64,000 bases of DNA from an uncultured Paracoccaceae bacterium (GCA_947488175.1 CANKYO010000003.1:463170-527169), one strand, 5' to 3'. Positions 25,827 through 35,066 are shown, numbered from the stretch's first letter. Made by a program: numbers and translations. The notes: generated from the sequence alone by a model not told the origin.

Positions 25827-26817
25827 GGGCACGTCCGTGGCGGAGGAGGAGGAACAGGAAGTACGGCGCGCCAATCAGAGCGGTGACAGCGCCTGCCGGG
25901 ACTTCGAGAGGCTGGAACAGCACGCGGACCAGAAGATCTGCCATCAACACCATGCCCGCCCCGATCAATGCCGCCCCGGTCAGTTGCCATGCCGCGCCGG
26001 TTCCGAACAACAGCCGGGCGGCATGGGGCGCGATGAGACCGACGAACCCGATGCCGCCGACGATTGAGACCATTGCCGCCGTCAGCAGGACCGACAGGGC
26101 CAGCGTCGCCACACGTGTGCGTGTGACCGAGAGTCCTGTGGTTCGAGCGCTAAGGTCATCAAGGTGCAACTGGTCGAGGGGGCGGATCAGCGCGACCAGC
26201 GCTGGCAAGGCGACAAGAAGCGCCATGGCCAGCATCCAGACCTCGCGCCATTCGGCGCTTTGCACCGAGCCCGCCAGCCAGATCAACCCTTGCGAGGCGC
26301 GGTAGACCGGACCCGCAATTATCAGGAGGACGACAATGGCATTGGCAAGTGCGGCCAGCGAGATCCCGTAGAGGATCAGCGTCATGGGCCGTGTATCATC
26401 GCGCGCAGCAAGGCTTGCAACGACAAGGGCGAAGACGACCGCGCCGAGGATCGCAGCGACGGGTTGCCAAACGATTGAGACGGTCAGCACGTTGGCCTCA
26501 TTCGAGAACAGGAGCAAGAACAGAAGGACGCCAACGGCTGCCCCGTCCACGATTCCAAGGACACCAGGCGACGCCAATGGATTGCGTGTGGCCCGTTGCA
26601 ACAGCATGCCCGCGATGCCCAGGCCCGCGCCTGCCAGCAGGGCCATGGTCACGCGCGGCAGGCGGATATTCCACAAGATCACCGTATCAGCGCGGCTGCC
26701 CTGGCCGAACAATGCGGCGGTCACCCGGTCGAGCGGCATGAACGAACTGCCCATTGCGGCAGCGACAAGTGCCAAGACGACAAGGCCGACCGGTAGGCTG
26801 ACACGGGCTGCGGTCAT
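25819..26817 (-). CDS. FecCD-family siderophore ABC permease (second permease)
   Basis: A 332-residue, roughly ten-helix inner membrane permease of the FecCD/BtuC family. Diagnostic stretches are LWNIRLPRVTMALLAGAGLG, GMLLQRATRNPLASPGVLGI and GGIGFVGLIAPHAARLL, which is the coupling region to the ATPase. The start is the ATG at 26817 (MTAARVSLPVG), which overlaps the upstream permease stop by 4 nt. It forms a heterodimer with the product of 26814-27797. Nothing unusual is seen in it. Confidence 0.88.
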   Translation of the reverse strand: MTAARVSLPVGLVVLALVAAAMGSSFMPLDRVTAALFGQGSRADTVILWNIRLPRVTMALLAGAGLGIAGMLLQRATRNPLASPGVLGIVDGAAVGVLLFLLLFSNEANVLTVSIVWQPVAAILGAVVFALVVASLAARDDTRPMTLILYGISLAALANAIVVLLIIAGPVYRASQGLIWLAGSVQSAEWREVWMLAMALLVALPALVALIRPLDQLHLDDLSARTTGLSVTRTRVATLALSVLLTAAMVSIVGGIGFVGLIAPHAARLLFGTGAAWQLTGAALIGAGMVLMADLLVRVLFQPLEVPAGAVTALIGAPYFLFLLLRHGRAHA

Positions 26818-27797
26818 GCGAGACGCATCCGAGCGCTGCGCAGAAGGCTGATCAGGATCGGGACACCGATCAGCGCCATGACCGCGCTGACGGGGGCTTC
26901 GGTTGGGTAAAGGATAAAGCGCGCCAGCACGTCCGCCGTCAGCGCAAGCAGCATGCCGAAAATCATGCTGCGCGGGATCATCTGGGCGTGGCCGCGCGCC
27001 CCCGACAGCTGCGCCAGATGGGGCGCCGCGAGGCCCACGAACGCGATGGGTCCCGCCAGCGCCACGGCGCAACCAGCCAGCAGGGCCGCGCCCCCCAGAA
27101 GCAACAGCCGCAGGCGCGCGACATCAACGCCGAGGCTTGTCGCGGTCGCATCATCGGCCCGCAAGGCATCAAGCGCCGGGGCCAGCGCCAAACATAGGGC
27201 GCCGCCAATGGCCAGACCTGCCGCTACGATCCAGACGCCCGCCAGGGGCCTGTCCGCGAAGGAGCCGGACAGCCAGAAGATAAGCTCCTCCAGCGTCTGT
27301 TCGTTCAGGATCACCAGCACCTGCACGCCCGCCATCAGCAGCGCTGCCACCGTCACACCCGCCAGCAACAGGTGCACCGGCGATACCGACGCCCCGACCG
27401 ATAGCGCGAGGCCAAAGACAAGCGCCGCTGCGATACCTGCACCCAAAGCCGCCACGCCCATGATCGCCCAGATGCCCACCCCCGACTGGTAAGTCAAAAG
27501 CACAACGACCGCAAAGGCCGCGCCGGCATTCACGCCCAACAATCCCGGCTCTGCCACCGGGTTGCGGGTGACCGATTGCATCATCAGTCCGGACAGCGCC
27601 AACGCCGCCCCCACCAAAGCGGCGAGCACCATGCGCGGCGCGCGCAGATCGCGTATGATAATCGCCGTAGCGTCGGTATCGGTGCCAACCATTGCGCGCC
27701 AGACATCCTCCGTTGGATAGGCCCGCACCCCCACATGCAAGCCGAGTACGGCAACACACAGGCTCAGGATGATCAACGTGATGTTTCCGACGCGCAT
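26814..27797 (-). CDS. FecCD-family siderophore ABC permease (first permease)
   Basis: A 327-residue FecCD-type permease. IIIRDLRAPRMVLAALVGAA, SGLMMQSVTRNPVAEPGLLG and AGPIAFVGLAAPHLAQL are the family signatures. I place the start at the ATG at 27797 (MRVGNITLII). A TTG at 27830 is also in frame and would add 11 residues; it lies closer to the putative iron box. The gene heads the permease-permease-ATPase operon and is divergent from the binding-protein gene, so both arms share one control region of about 75 nt. Confidence 0.87.
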   Translation of the reverse strand: MRVGNITLIILSLCVAVLGLHVGVRAYPTEDVWRAMVGTDTDATAIIIRDLRAPRMVLAALVGAALALSGLMMQSVTRNPVAEPGLLGVNAGAAFAVVVLLTYQSGVGIWAIMGVAALGAGIAAALVFGLALSVGASVSPVHLLLAGVTVAALLMAGVQVLVILNEQTLEELIFWLSGSFADRPLAGVWIVAAGLAIGGALCLALAPALDALRADDATATSLGVDVARLRLLLLGGAALLAGCAVALAGPIAFVGLAAPHLAQLSGARGHAQMIPRSMIFGMLLALTADVLARFILYPTEAPVSAVMALIGVPILISLLRSARMRLA

Positions 27798-27839
27798 TGC
27801 GGCTCTTGATATCCTTACAATTTCAGTCAAGTTATTACC

Positions 27840-27854
27840 TGATAAAAATACTCA
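27840..27854. promoter_or_regulatory. TGA-N9-TCA iron-responsive box (RirA/IRO-type)
   Basis: The perfect inverted half-sites TGA at 27840-27842 and TCA at 27852-27854 flank an AT-rich 9-nt centre. The box sits in the divergent promoter between the siderophore permease operon and its binding protein. TGA-N9-TCA is the IRO-box bound by the Rrf2-type iron regulator RirA in Rhizobiales and Rhodobacterales. The match is short, so position carries much of the weight. Confidence 0.55.
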
Positions 27855-27872
27855 ACATCAAGGACAAACCCC

Positions 27873-28769
27873 ATGCGCCCTTTCATTCTTGTTGCCGCAA
27901 GCGCCATATGCCTTGCCGGTGCCGCCTCTGCCGATACGATCACCCACGCGATGGGCGAGACGGAAGTACCGGATGATCCCCAACGCATCGTAATTCTGAC
28001 AAATGAGGGGACAGAGGCGCTTTTGTCGCTTGGCATCACGCCGGTCGGTGCGGCCAACAGCTGGCTGGGTGATCCATGGTATGATCACATCGCGCCCCTC
28101 ATGGAGGGGGTCCAGCCCCTGGGCACGGAAAATGGCATCAATCTGGAGCTGGTCGCGGCGCTGGAACCGGACCTGATCCTCGGCAACATGCAGCGCCATG
28201 AAGAGGTCTATGCCCAACTCAGCGCGATAGCGCCTACGGTGATGTCAGAGCGGCTACGCGGTGACTGGCGTGTGAACTATGCGCTTTACGCCGAGGCCGT
28301 GGGCATGGTCGAAAAAGGCGCCGAGGTGCTGGCGGAATATGACGGACAGGTGGCAGCTCTGTCCGCAGCGCTGGGGGATAACCTGGCCGAAGAAGTCTCG
28401 ATCATCCGCTTCCTCGCGTCGCAGATCCGCATCTACCAATTGGACAGCTTCTCAGGTGTGATACTCAGCGATCTGGGCTTTGCCCGGCCAGCGATTCAGA
28501 ACGTGGAGGAATTCGCCCTGCGCGTGGGCCGCGAAAACATCCCCGACATGGACGGCGACCGCATCTTTCATTTCACCTATGACAATGGCAACGGTGAAGG
28601 CGACGCCGCAACATCAGAGGCGCTGGCCGACCCCCTGTGGCAGAACCTCAGCGCGGTGGAGGCGGGTCGTGTGCACCAGGTGAGCGATACCGTCTGGAAT
28701 ACCGCAGGCGGCATCCTTGCCGCGCGTCTGATGTTGGAGGATATCGCCGAAATCTATGGCATCGAGTAA
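27873..28769 (+). CDS. Fe3+-siderophore ABC transporter substrate-binding protein
   Basis: A 298-residue periplasmic binding protein. The signal peptide MRPFILVAASAICLAGAASA is followed by a FepB/FhuD-type domain: DDPQRIVILTNEGTEALLSLGITPVG at the N-terminus (positions about residues 33-58), ALEPDLILGNMQRHEEVYAQLSAIAPTV, and a C-terminal lobe ending in LEDIAEIYG. The class III two-lobe fold bridged by a long helix is expected. It is divergent from the permease-ATPase operon on the other strand and shares its control region. The substrate is likely a ferric siderophore, but the exact ligand cannot be read from the sequence. Confidence 0.87.
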   Translation: MRPFILVAASAICLAGAASADTITHAMGETEVPDDPQRIVILTNEGTEALLSLGITPVGAANSWLGDPWYDHIAPLMEGVQPLGTENGINLELVAALEPDLILGNMQRHEEVYAQLSAIAPTVMSERLRGDWRVNYALYAEAVGMVEKGAEVLAEYDGQVAALSAALGDNLAEEVSIIRFLASQIRIYQLDSFSGVILSDLGFARPAIQNVEEFALRVGRENIPDMDGDRIFHFTYDNGNGEGDAATSEALADPLWQNLSAVEAGRVHQVSDTVWNTAGGILAARLMLEDIAEIYGIE

Positions 28770-29201
28770 GGGATCGTGTGTCGATGCCCTCGGTTTTGCA
28801 AGGAATTTCTGAACTTCTTGAAGGTGATTGATTGCGGTCGTGTTTCAGGCCGTCGAGAGCAAAACGCTCAGCATAGATTCCGTCTGGTCTGCAATGAAAT
28901 TCACCCATCCAATTGCGGGCAAGGTCTATCGCAACAGTTATGGAACGCTGCCGGAAAAGAGGTGACGTACAAAATCTACCCAGTTTTGCAGTGCGGTTTG
29001 CTTAGCTGACATACGCTATCATGCAGCAATGTAGTGCGTATGGGCTCTTTCGAGACATTCGCTACGCGCTGCATGAAGGTCCGCAACTGAATTTTGGGTC
29101 AGAAGTGCTTGACGTTTCGGTCAGAATTGAAAGACGTAATTTTCTTGTTTCCTGAAGTTTCGGCTGCCAAAAGTGTCAAAGGTTTGGGAAGTTCCACATT
29201 C

Positions 29202-29233
29202 AAAGGCTTAGCGAGAGATCGCTAAGCCTTTTT
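29202..29233 (+). terminator. orphan hairpin with T-run
   Basis: The perfect stem AAAGGCTTAGCG / CGCTAAGCCTTT with a short AGAGAT loop ends in TTTT. On either strand it is near-ideal as a rho-independent terminator (T-run on the plus strand, A-run on the left). No gene ends immediately upstream, so it may mark a lost gene or a small transcript. Confidence 0.75.
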
Positions 29234-29402
29234 CAATTCTTAGTCTCTTTTTAATCTCATAAATACGATGAGAACGGTTGATTTTGTATGTTCAGCAATG
29301 AGCGTAATACATACTGGTTCGGTCTTACAAAAGCTTGATCCACAACCATAAGCTGCTAGCCTACAACCTCCTCGGGGACTTTGTCGAAACCCGAGCATCG
29401 CG

Positions 29403-29528
29403 ATGCTCTTCTATCTAGGAGAGATCGAGATGTTCTACAATCCGAAACGCAAGCACACCAACAACGGCATGCTGTCGCCCGTTGACTTCGAAAAAAGACA
29501 GCTCAAACTAAAACAGGCGGGTGTCTAG
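29403..29528 (+). pseudogene. IS3-family transposase (OrfB) C-terminal remnant
   Basis: The 41-residue frame contains IEMFYNPKRKHTNNGMLSPV and DFEKRQLKLKQAGV, the standard end of IS3-group OrfB integrase-type transposases (the 'YN..R.H..LG..SP..FE' region). Nothing upstream continues it in any frame, so only the 3' end of the element is left. It marks an old insertion between the first iron cluster and the metal island. Confidence 0.8.
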
Positions 29529-29771
29529 GAAACTTGGGGCACCTCACTTCTTCGCAGTTGCGGCGCGGCTATTGCTGCATCGCAGCCCATATCGCCAGAA
29601 CGGTCATTCAAGACTAGTCTGAGCTGTCAAATCCAAACCCTCCACGCGCTGCCTCACTGAGCAACCATCGAGATGCGGACCAAGCTACTGTTCAATTTTG
29701 GGGCATCGGTGTCAGCTTTTGCGCTCCGTTACAGCAGAAAATACCTGTCTCCAAGAACTTGCGAGGATCTC

Positions 29772-30200
29772 TCAGCTTCCGCAATAGCTGCAGGAGCTTG
29801 GATGTACATCTGTGATTGTTGTTTCTCGCAGCCGCTCTACAAGACTTGCCTCAATATCATGGAGAACTTCGGAAACCCGTGCTTGCAGGCCCGTCTCGAC
29901 GCTACAATGCGACGGTTCTGCCTCGCCACCGCTTCCTGCCACGAGCCTTTCGTCCAAAGCCAAATAGACGTCCGCAAATGTAATGCTGTCAGCGGCCTTG
30001 GCTAGCTGCCACCCACCCGCATGTCCTTTTTCCGAGGTCAGAAGACCCGCTTGGCGCAGTTTACCCAACACGCGCCGCACAACGACAGGATTGGTGCCGG
30101 CGTGGTCGGCAATGTCGGCGGACGTGCGCACACGACCCGGTTCGCCTGCCATGTGGCTGAGGGTATGCAGAGCGAGGGATAGACGGCTGTTTCGTTTCAT
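29772..30200 (-). CDS. Rrf2-family transcriptional regulator
   Basis: A 142-residue winged-helix regulator. MKRNSRLSLALHTLSHMAGE and the recognition-helix region TSADIADHAGTNPVVVRRVL and GHAGGWQLAKAADSITFADV are the Rrf2/YwnA pattern. Cysteines are few: one in SHCSVETG and two at the C-terminus (SSCSYCGS), not the classic CX5-8CX5C cluster set of IscR, so the sensed signal may be a metal or a thiol rather than an Fe-S cluster. It is divergent from the CobW-type GTPase with 105 nt between the starts and a palindrome in the gap, which fits local control of that operon and itself. Confidence 0.82.
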   Translation of the reverse strand: MKRNSRLSLALHTLSHMAGEPGRVRTSADIADHAGTNPVVVRRVLGKLRQAGLLTSEKGHAGGWQLAKAADSITFADVYLALDERLVAGSGGEAEPSHCSVETGLQARVSEVLHDIEASLVERLRETTITDVHPSSCSYCGS

Positions 30201-30229
30201 AGGCGGCGTTCCTTCAAACTGTCAGTCTA

Positions 30230-30248
30230 TGTAACAATGGATGTTGCA
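30230..30248. promoter_or_regulatory. putative operator in the Rrf2-CobW divergent promoter
   Basis: The inverted repeat TGTAACA-N5-TGTTGCA (30230-30248, one mismatch between arms) lies 30 nt from the Rrf2 start and about 58 nt from the GTPase start. A related half, AGTTGCAT, recurs at 30269-30276. It is a candidate binding site for the Rrf2 protein or for a Zur-type regulator. Confidence 0.45.
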
Positions 30249-30305
30249 TTTATCTAGTAACTGAGTAAGTTGCATGATCGTTGCCGTCCTTGCAGGAGAT
30301 CAGAC

Positions 30306-31517
30306 ATGTCAGACACGCGCCTTCCCGTTACCGTCCTTTCCGGATTTCTCGGCGCGGGCAAAACGACGCTTTTGAACCGGGTGTTGAACAACCGCGAGGG
30401 GCGCCGGGTCGCGGTCATTGTCAACGACATGTCTGAAGTGAACATCGACGCCGATCTGGTGCGTGCGGATACGGAACTGAGCCGCACCGATGAGACGCTC
30501 GTCGAGATGTCGAACGGCTGCATTTGCTGCACATTGCGTGATGATCTGTTGGAAGAGGTGCGCAGGCTCGCTGCTGAACGCCGTTTTGATTATCTGCTGA
30601 TTGAATCGACCGGGATATCAGAGCCGCTTCCGGTCGCCGCCACTTTCGATTTCCGGGACGAGTTCGGCGAGAGCCTGTCAGACGTTTCGCGCCTAGACAC
30701 AATGGTAACGGTTGTTGATGCCGTGAACCTGCTGAACGACTACTCCAGCCATGATTTCCTAAAGGATCGTGGGGAGACGCTGGTTGAAGAGGATGACCGG
30801 ACGCTCGTCAATCTGCTGGTCGAGCAGATTGAATTCGCCGATGTGGTTATCCTGAATAAGGTCACCGATGCGGGGCCAGAGCGGACGGACGCGGCCCGCA
30901 AAATCATCCGCAGTTTGAACGCTGATGCCAAGATTATCGAAACGGACCATTCCGATGTCGCCGCCGAAGCGATCCTCGATACTGGCATGTTCGATTTCGA
31001 AAAGGCCCACGAGCATCCGATGTGGGCCAAGGAGCTCTATGGCTTTGCTGACCACACGCCGGAAACCGAGGAATACGGCGTGGCCTCTTTTGTCTATCGC
31101 GCGCGCCTGCCGTTCATTCCGGAGAAGATCCTCAGCGTTCTGAACGGCGATTTACCCGGTGTGATCCGCGCGAAGGGGCATTTCTGGATTTCCACGCGAC
31201 CCGGTTGGGTGGCCGAGTTCTCACTTGCCGGAGCCTTGTCGAGCGTCAAGCCGCTGGGAACCTGGTGGGCGTCGGTGCCGAAAGAGAATTGGCCCGATCA
31301 TGAAAGCGCCCGCGCCTACATGCAGCAGCACTGGCAAGAGCCGTGGGGGGATCGGCGGCAAGAGATTGTGTTCATTGGCGCGGGTATCGATTGGCCTGCG
31401 CTAAAGGCGCGGCTGGATGCCTGCTTGGTCCCCGCAACGGCGACAAGCGGGCCAGGTGATTTGCCAGATTATCCCGATCCGTTTCCAGCCTGGCGGCGGC
31501 AGGAGGAAGCGGCATGA
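30306..31517 (+). CDS. CobW/COG0523-family GTPase, metal (zinc) chaperone type
   Basis: A 403-residue G3E GTPase. Walker A is [16 protein letters not shown] (residues 12-27), the metal-binding CxCC motif is Cys72-Ile-Cys74-Cys75 in [17 protein letters not shown], and the guanine-specificity region is [10 protein letters not shown]. The C-terminal CobW_C domain spans [16 protein letters not shown] to [16 protein letters not shown]. Proteins of this subgroup insert or deliver zinc under limitation. The start at 30306 is preferred, with GGAG upstream. The stop overlaps the next gene in ATGA. The operon partners DUF1826 and DUF6525 commonly accompany this GTPase in Rhodobacterales. Confidence 0.88.
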   Translation: MSDTRLPVTVLSGFLGAGKTTLLNRVLNNREGRRVAVIVNDMSEVNIDADLVRADTELSRTDETLVEMSNGCICCTLRDDLLEEVRRLAAERRFDYLLIESTGISEPLPVAATFDFRDEFGESLSDVSRLDTMVTVVDAVNLLNDYSSHDFLKDRGETLVEEDDRTLVNLLVEQIEFADVVILNKVTDAGPERTDAARKIIRSLNADAKIIETDHSDVAAEAILDTGMFDFEKAHEHPMWAKELYGFADHTPETEEYGVASFVYRARLPFIPEKILSVLNGDLPGVIRAKGHFWISTRPGWVAEFSLAGALSSVKPLGTWWASVPKENWPDHESARAYMQQHWQEPWGDRRQEIVFIGAGIDWPALKARLDACLVPATATSGPGDLPDYPDPFPAWRRQEEAA

Positions 31518-32149
31518 CGCTGGCGCGTGCCCTTGTCAGGAACGAGGCAATTGGTGTCGCCGTCGCGGACAAGCCCGAAGACCTCAAGACATTTCTTCAG
31601 CCCGGTTGCGCAGCTGCGATCTGGCGCCGACAACCCGAGCCCGCTTTTCAGAAATGGATCGACACTCTCGATCCATCCCTATTGCCGCAGGGACGGATTG
31701 TCTTGCCTACCAATGTTGTTACTTCAGCGGTAACAGCGCTTTGCGACGCAGCAGGAATCCCTGATTGTACCGAACGCGATCAACTCATCGGTGATGTTAG
31801 CGCCTTGGCTGAGATCTTCGCCGAACTGAAGAATACGCCCTATCTCCGCTTGCGCCTTCAGGCGGTTACGACAAATGCCTGTCGTAAGTTCCATATCGAC
31901 GCGATCACGGCGCGACTTGTGTGCACCTATCGTGGCCCGGGAACGCAATATGGGATTTCAACCGACGGCCAGGACCCTGCGCGTGTCTTCTCGGTTGCAA
32001 CGGGTGCACCGATCCTTTTGCGCGGCACGCTTTGGCCGGAAAAACCTGCCTCAGGTATGCTGCACCGTTCGCCACCCATCGAAGGGACCGGAACGACCCG
32101 CCTCGTTCTCGTGCTGGATGCGGTAGACAGCCCGGAGGATGACATTTGA
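31514..32149 (+). CDS. DUF1826 domain-containing protein
   Basis: A 211-residue soluble protein of the DUF1826 family, which is associated with COG0523 metal chaperones. The conserved area includes [20 protein letters not shown] and TQYGI, resembling a cupin-like or dioxygenase-like metal site (H-x-D), and [10 protein letters not shown] and [20 protein letters not shown] near the C-terminus, where a second His could complete the site. The enzymatic role is unknown; the H-x-D...H pattern suggests a non-haem iron or zinc centre (inference). It overlaps the upstream and downstream genes by 4 nt each, so all three are coupled. Confidence 0.8.
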   Translation: MTLARALVRNEAIGVAVADKPEDLKTFLQPGCAAAIWRRQPEPAFQKWIDTLDPSLLPQGRIVLPTNVVTSAVTALCDAAGIPDCTERDQLIGDVSALAEIFAELKNTPYLRLRLQAVTTNACRKFHIDAITARLVCTYRGPGTQYGISTDGQDPARVFSVATGAPILLRGTLWPEKPASGMLHRSPPIEGTGTTRLVLVLDAVDSPEDDI

Positions 32150-32418
32150 CCCGCAACCTCGGATCGACATCGCTCAAATGCAAGCGACGCTCGGCTGATC
32201 CGATGCGCAGCTACGACGCTTTGCCTGCGTCGCTGAGACATTGGCTGGCGCAAGCTACGCTGCCTTGGTCGCCCACGTCAGCTCGTCGTGTATGGAATCG
32301 CGCCTGTGCGAAAGGACTCAGCCCTGAAGACGCGATATCCGCTTTATCACAAGCAGAAGCCCGCACGCTGGCGCGCGACCGCTATTCGATCATCAACCAT
32401 CTGCCAACGAACACCTGA
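32146..32418 (+). CDS. DUF6525 family protein
   Basis: A 90-residue basic protein with [20 protein letters not shown] and DALPASLRHWLAQATLPWSP, matching the small DUF6525 family that follows CobW-DUF1826 in related genomes. It starts with TTG, sharing bases with the preceding stop (TTGA). No catalytic residues can be named. The C-terminus is predicted helical (SPEDAISALSQAEARTLARD). The function is unknown, but conserved linkage indicates a role with the metal chaperone. Confidence 0.75.
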   Translation: MTRNLGSTSLKCKRRSADPMRSYDALPASLRHWLAQATLPWSPTSARRVWNRACAKGLSPEDAISALSQAEARTLARDRYSIINHLPTNT

Positions 32419-32426
32419 AGGAACCT

Positions 32427-32972
32427 TTATTTCACTTTTGACCCGCATAGCCTAATCGCAGCGCCCCAATCACGCGCCAATCGTCCATACTGGCGCGTTG
32501 AGATATGTGGCCGGTCATGGAAGTGGCTGGGAGATATGAACTGACACGCGAACATTTCTGGCGATTTGACCCAAGCCAAGACGGTTTCACGCGTGTTTTC
32601 CATCAGTTCAAACTGGACTGGGCGCTTGGTCTTGCTATGGATCACTGAGAAGCGTTCCCGAACGCGATCATCCTTCACCAGGTCAGATACGGCTAGTTTG
32701 ACCAGATCACAGCCGCGCAGCTTGCTGTCGATGGCGACGTTGAACAAAGCCAGGTCGCGTGGATAGCCCGCCAGTTCGAGCAGTGCCCGGATCGCCCAAA
32801 CCTGTTTTGGCAGCAAGGGCCGTTTTTGGCCGATAATCCGCCCCTCATTCCAGGCTCTGCGTTTCGGGGTGGTTGCGGAAAGTAGGACTCTTGGCGTGAT
32901 TTGCCCCTCTACCCCACTCCAAACCCAATCAACAGCACCACGCTGGCAGAGGGATTTCATCGTCCGTGGCAA
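32427..32972 (-). pseudogene. truncated tyrosine recombinase (phage-type integrase)
   Basis: The segment RRAWNEGRIIGQKRPLLPKQ, AIDSKLRGCDLVKLAVSDLV and IHSKTKRPVQFELMENTRET matches a widespread alphaproteobacterial integrase family. The first catalytic Arg is in SKLRGCDLV. The frame ends after ARDWGAAIRLCGSKVK, before the H-x-x-R and the nucleophilic Tyr, so the protein cannot recombine DNA. The N-terminal 40 or so residues are not family-like either, so the 5' end may also be broken. It points toward the DUF6525 gene and lies at the left border of the second siderophore cluster, consistent with acquisition of that cluster. Confidence 0.8.
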
Positions 32973-33222
32973 GGTCAGCTTTCAGGAGCAGACCAACCGC
33001 GTCGTTGTTACATGTGCATTCGGCCGCTCTGGGTGAGGAGTAACTAATGCTGCGCCTTCTTCCAATGTCTGCGTCTAAGCCGGAGTCTTCCGAGCGAGGA
33101 CCGTAAGCATGCGACCGTCGTTCTATTTCTTGTCTTGCGCATCGGTCATATCAAACTGTCTTCACATATCCTGACTAAAAAAGTAAGGTAAACGTGAGGC
33201 CGATAAAAATAGTCTGCATTTT

Positions 33223-34083
33223 GTGAGATTCGAAGTGAAGCATGCCAAGACAGACATAGAATTTCTTGCCAGTCGAACCGGAACAGTATCCGCGCCGTGC
33301 CTACGCGCTGATCGTCTGTGCGTCGGTTATGCAGCAACGAAAATTGTCCATGATGTCGACCTGCAGGCAAATCCGGGTGAAGTGACTATTCTTGTCGGAC
33401 CAAATGGCTGTGGCAAATCGACATTGCTGAAAGCGATGGCACGTGTCCTCAAACCAATGTCGGGAGCAGCGTTGCTGGATGGGCAGAGTGTTCATGCCAT
33501 GCCGACACGCGATCTTGCGAGGCAACTCGCGCTTTTGCCGCAGGGGCCTATCGCTCCGGAAGGGCTGACGGTGCATGAGCTTGTGAGCCAAGGGCGTTTT
33601 CCGCACCAAAGCCTGACGCGGCAATGGTCAGCCGACGATAGCCGCGCGGTGACGGATGCGATGAAGGCCGCCGATGTCGCAGAATTTGCGGATCGCCGCG
33701 TCGACAGCCTCTCAGGCGGACAAAGGCAAAGGTGCTGGATCGCGATGGTTTTGGCGCAGGAAACTGACGTGATCCTGCTGGATGAGCCAACGACGTTTTT
33801 GGACCTCAAGGTGCAGGTCGATGTCATGACATTGCTGCGCGAAATCGCGCGCGAAAAGGGGCGGACACTTCTCGTGGTTCTGCACGAGTTGAACATCGCG
33901 GCTATGTTTGCCGACCATATTGTCATTATGCGCGACGGGCGGCTGATCGCCCAAGGCGCGCCCGAGCGGGTTATTACGACTGAAAATCTTGCTGCGGGGT
34001 TCGGACTGCAAGCAACAGTCATCATGGACCCAGTGACAGGCCGACCCGTTTGCCTTCCTGCGATTGCGGGGCCAGCGACATGA
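33223..34083 (+). CDS. Fe3+-siderophore ABC transporter ATP-binding protein (second system)
   Basis: A 286-residue FepC-type ATPase. Walker A GPNGCGKSTLLKAM, signature LSGGQRQRCWIAMVLAQ, Walker B VILLDEPTTFLDL and H-loop VLHELNIA are all intact. The start is a GTG; there is no convincing ribosome binding site and a GTG 12 nt later is possible. A weak TGA-N9-TAA match to the iron box lies at 33172-33186. It opens an operon ATPase-permease-permease-SBP-SBP-SBP-FhuF-like-SBP, with overlapping starts for the first three genes. The gene order differs from the first siderophore system, so this is a separate transporter and not a duplicate of it. Confidence 0.87.
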   Translation: MRFEVKHAKTDIEFLASRTGTVSAPCLRADRLCVGYAATKIVHDVDLQANPGEVTILVGPNGCGKSTLLKAMARVLKPMSGAALLDGQSVHAMPTRDLARQLALLPQGPIAPEGLTVHELVSQGRFPHQSLTRQWSADDSRAVTDAMKAADVAEFADRRVDSLSGGQRQRCWIAMVLAQETDVILLDEPTTFLDLKVQVDVMTLLREIAREKGRTLLVVLHELNIAAMFADHIVIMRDGRLIAQGAPERVITTENLAAGFGLQATVIMDPVTGRPVCLPAIAGPAT

Positions 34084-35066
34084 CCAAGGCCGGATGGTTC
34101 GGTTTGCCCGCTCTTTTGGCCGCCCTGATATTGGCCTTTGGCTGGCACATTGCCGTAGGCGCAAAGACAGTACCGTTGCATGTCGTTTTAGAGGCGCTCG
34201 TTGCCTACGACAAAAGCAACTTTGACCATGTTGTCGTCACTGATCTGCGCCTGCCACGTGCTGTTTATGCCGTACTGGTGGGGGCGGCTTTGGCAGTCGC
34301 TGGGGCTTTGATGCAGGGCGTCACGCGCAATCCGCTGGCGGAACCGGGCGTTCTGGGCCTGTTGACCGGTGCATCTTTTGTCGTGGTCATGGCCGTTGGC
34401 TATTTTCAGGTCATTGATCCGGCCTTCATCCCACTGCTCGCCGCTTTGGGTGCGGCCGTGACAGCCGCCTTGGTCTGGGGGATCGCTGCGGCCGCCCCCG
34501 GAGGATCAACACCGCTGACCCTTGTGCTTGCGGGTGCGGCCATCACTGGGTTCCTCGCGGCGTTCATTTCATTGGCCCATTTACTGGATCAGGAGAGTTT
34601 CGACCGCCTGCGTGTTTGGCTTACGGGTACTTTGGCAGGGCGATCGACGGATGTGTTGTTCTGGGCTTTGCCTTGGTTGATCGGCGGGCTGTTATTGGCT
34701 CTCTTGTTGGCCCGCCAAGTCACCGCTCTGGCGATGGGGGATGAAACCGCAGTGGGTCTTGGTGTCGATGTCGCCCGCGTCAAAATGTTGGCGATGCTTT
34801 CGGTCATAGCGCTGACCGCGGCGGCGGTGGCTATCGCTGGCCCGATGGCCTTTGTTGGCCTTGTGATCCCACATGTTGCGCGCATCATTGTCGGGGCGGA
34901 CTACCGCGCGATTGTACCGGTTTCGGCGGTATTGGGTGCTGTCTATCTGCTCGTTGTCGACATCGCCGCCCGCATGGTCCTCGCCCCGATTGAAGTGTCA
35001 ACAGGAATTGTCACCGCCCTCTTGGGTGCGCCGTTTTTCGTGTGGCTTGTGAGGGCGCGGCTGTGA
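34080..35066 (+). CDS. FecCD-family siderophore ABC permease (second system, first permease)
   Basis: A 328-residue FecCD-type permease with VVVTDLRLPRAVYAVLVGAA, GALMQGVTRNPLAEPGVLGL and AGPMAFVGLVIPHVARII. About ten membrane helices are visible as long hydrophobic runs. The start is the ATG at 34080 in ATGA overlap with the ATPase stop. It ends overlapping the next permease in GTGA. The two permeases form the channel that accepts cargo from one or more of the four binding proteins downstream. Confidence 0.87.
   Translation: MTKAGWFGLPALLAALILAFGWHIAVGAKTVPLHVVLEALVAYDKSNFDHVVVTDLRLPRAVYAVLVGAALAVAGALMQGVTRNPLAEPGVLGLLTGASFVVVMAVGYFQVIDPAFIPLLAALGAAVTAALVWGIAAAAPGGSTPLTLVLAGAAITGFLAAFISLAHLLDQESFDRLRVWLTGTLAGRSTDVLFWALPWLIGGLLLALLLARQVTALAMGDETAVGLGVDVARVKMLAMLSVIALTAAAVAIAGPMAFVGLVIPHVARIIVGADYRAIVPVSAVLGAVYLLVVDIAARMVLAPIEVSTGIVTALLGAPFFVWLVRARL

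Larger units (their letters stand above)
28770..29771. other. 1-kb intergenic region with IS remnant and orphan terminator
   Basis: This stretch between the binding protein gene and the Rrf2 gene has no intact gene. It holds a strong terminator-like hairpin at 29202-29233 with no gene before it, the last 41 codons of an IS3-type transposase (29403-29528), and lower GC content than both sides. It looks like a site of past insertions and deletions. Confidence 0.6.

Noticed and set aside
29673..30005. 110-codon open frame opposite the Rrf2 gene
   Set aside because: Mostly antisense to a recognisable regulator and Cys-rich in an unnatural way.
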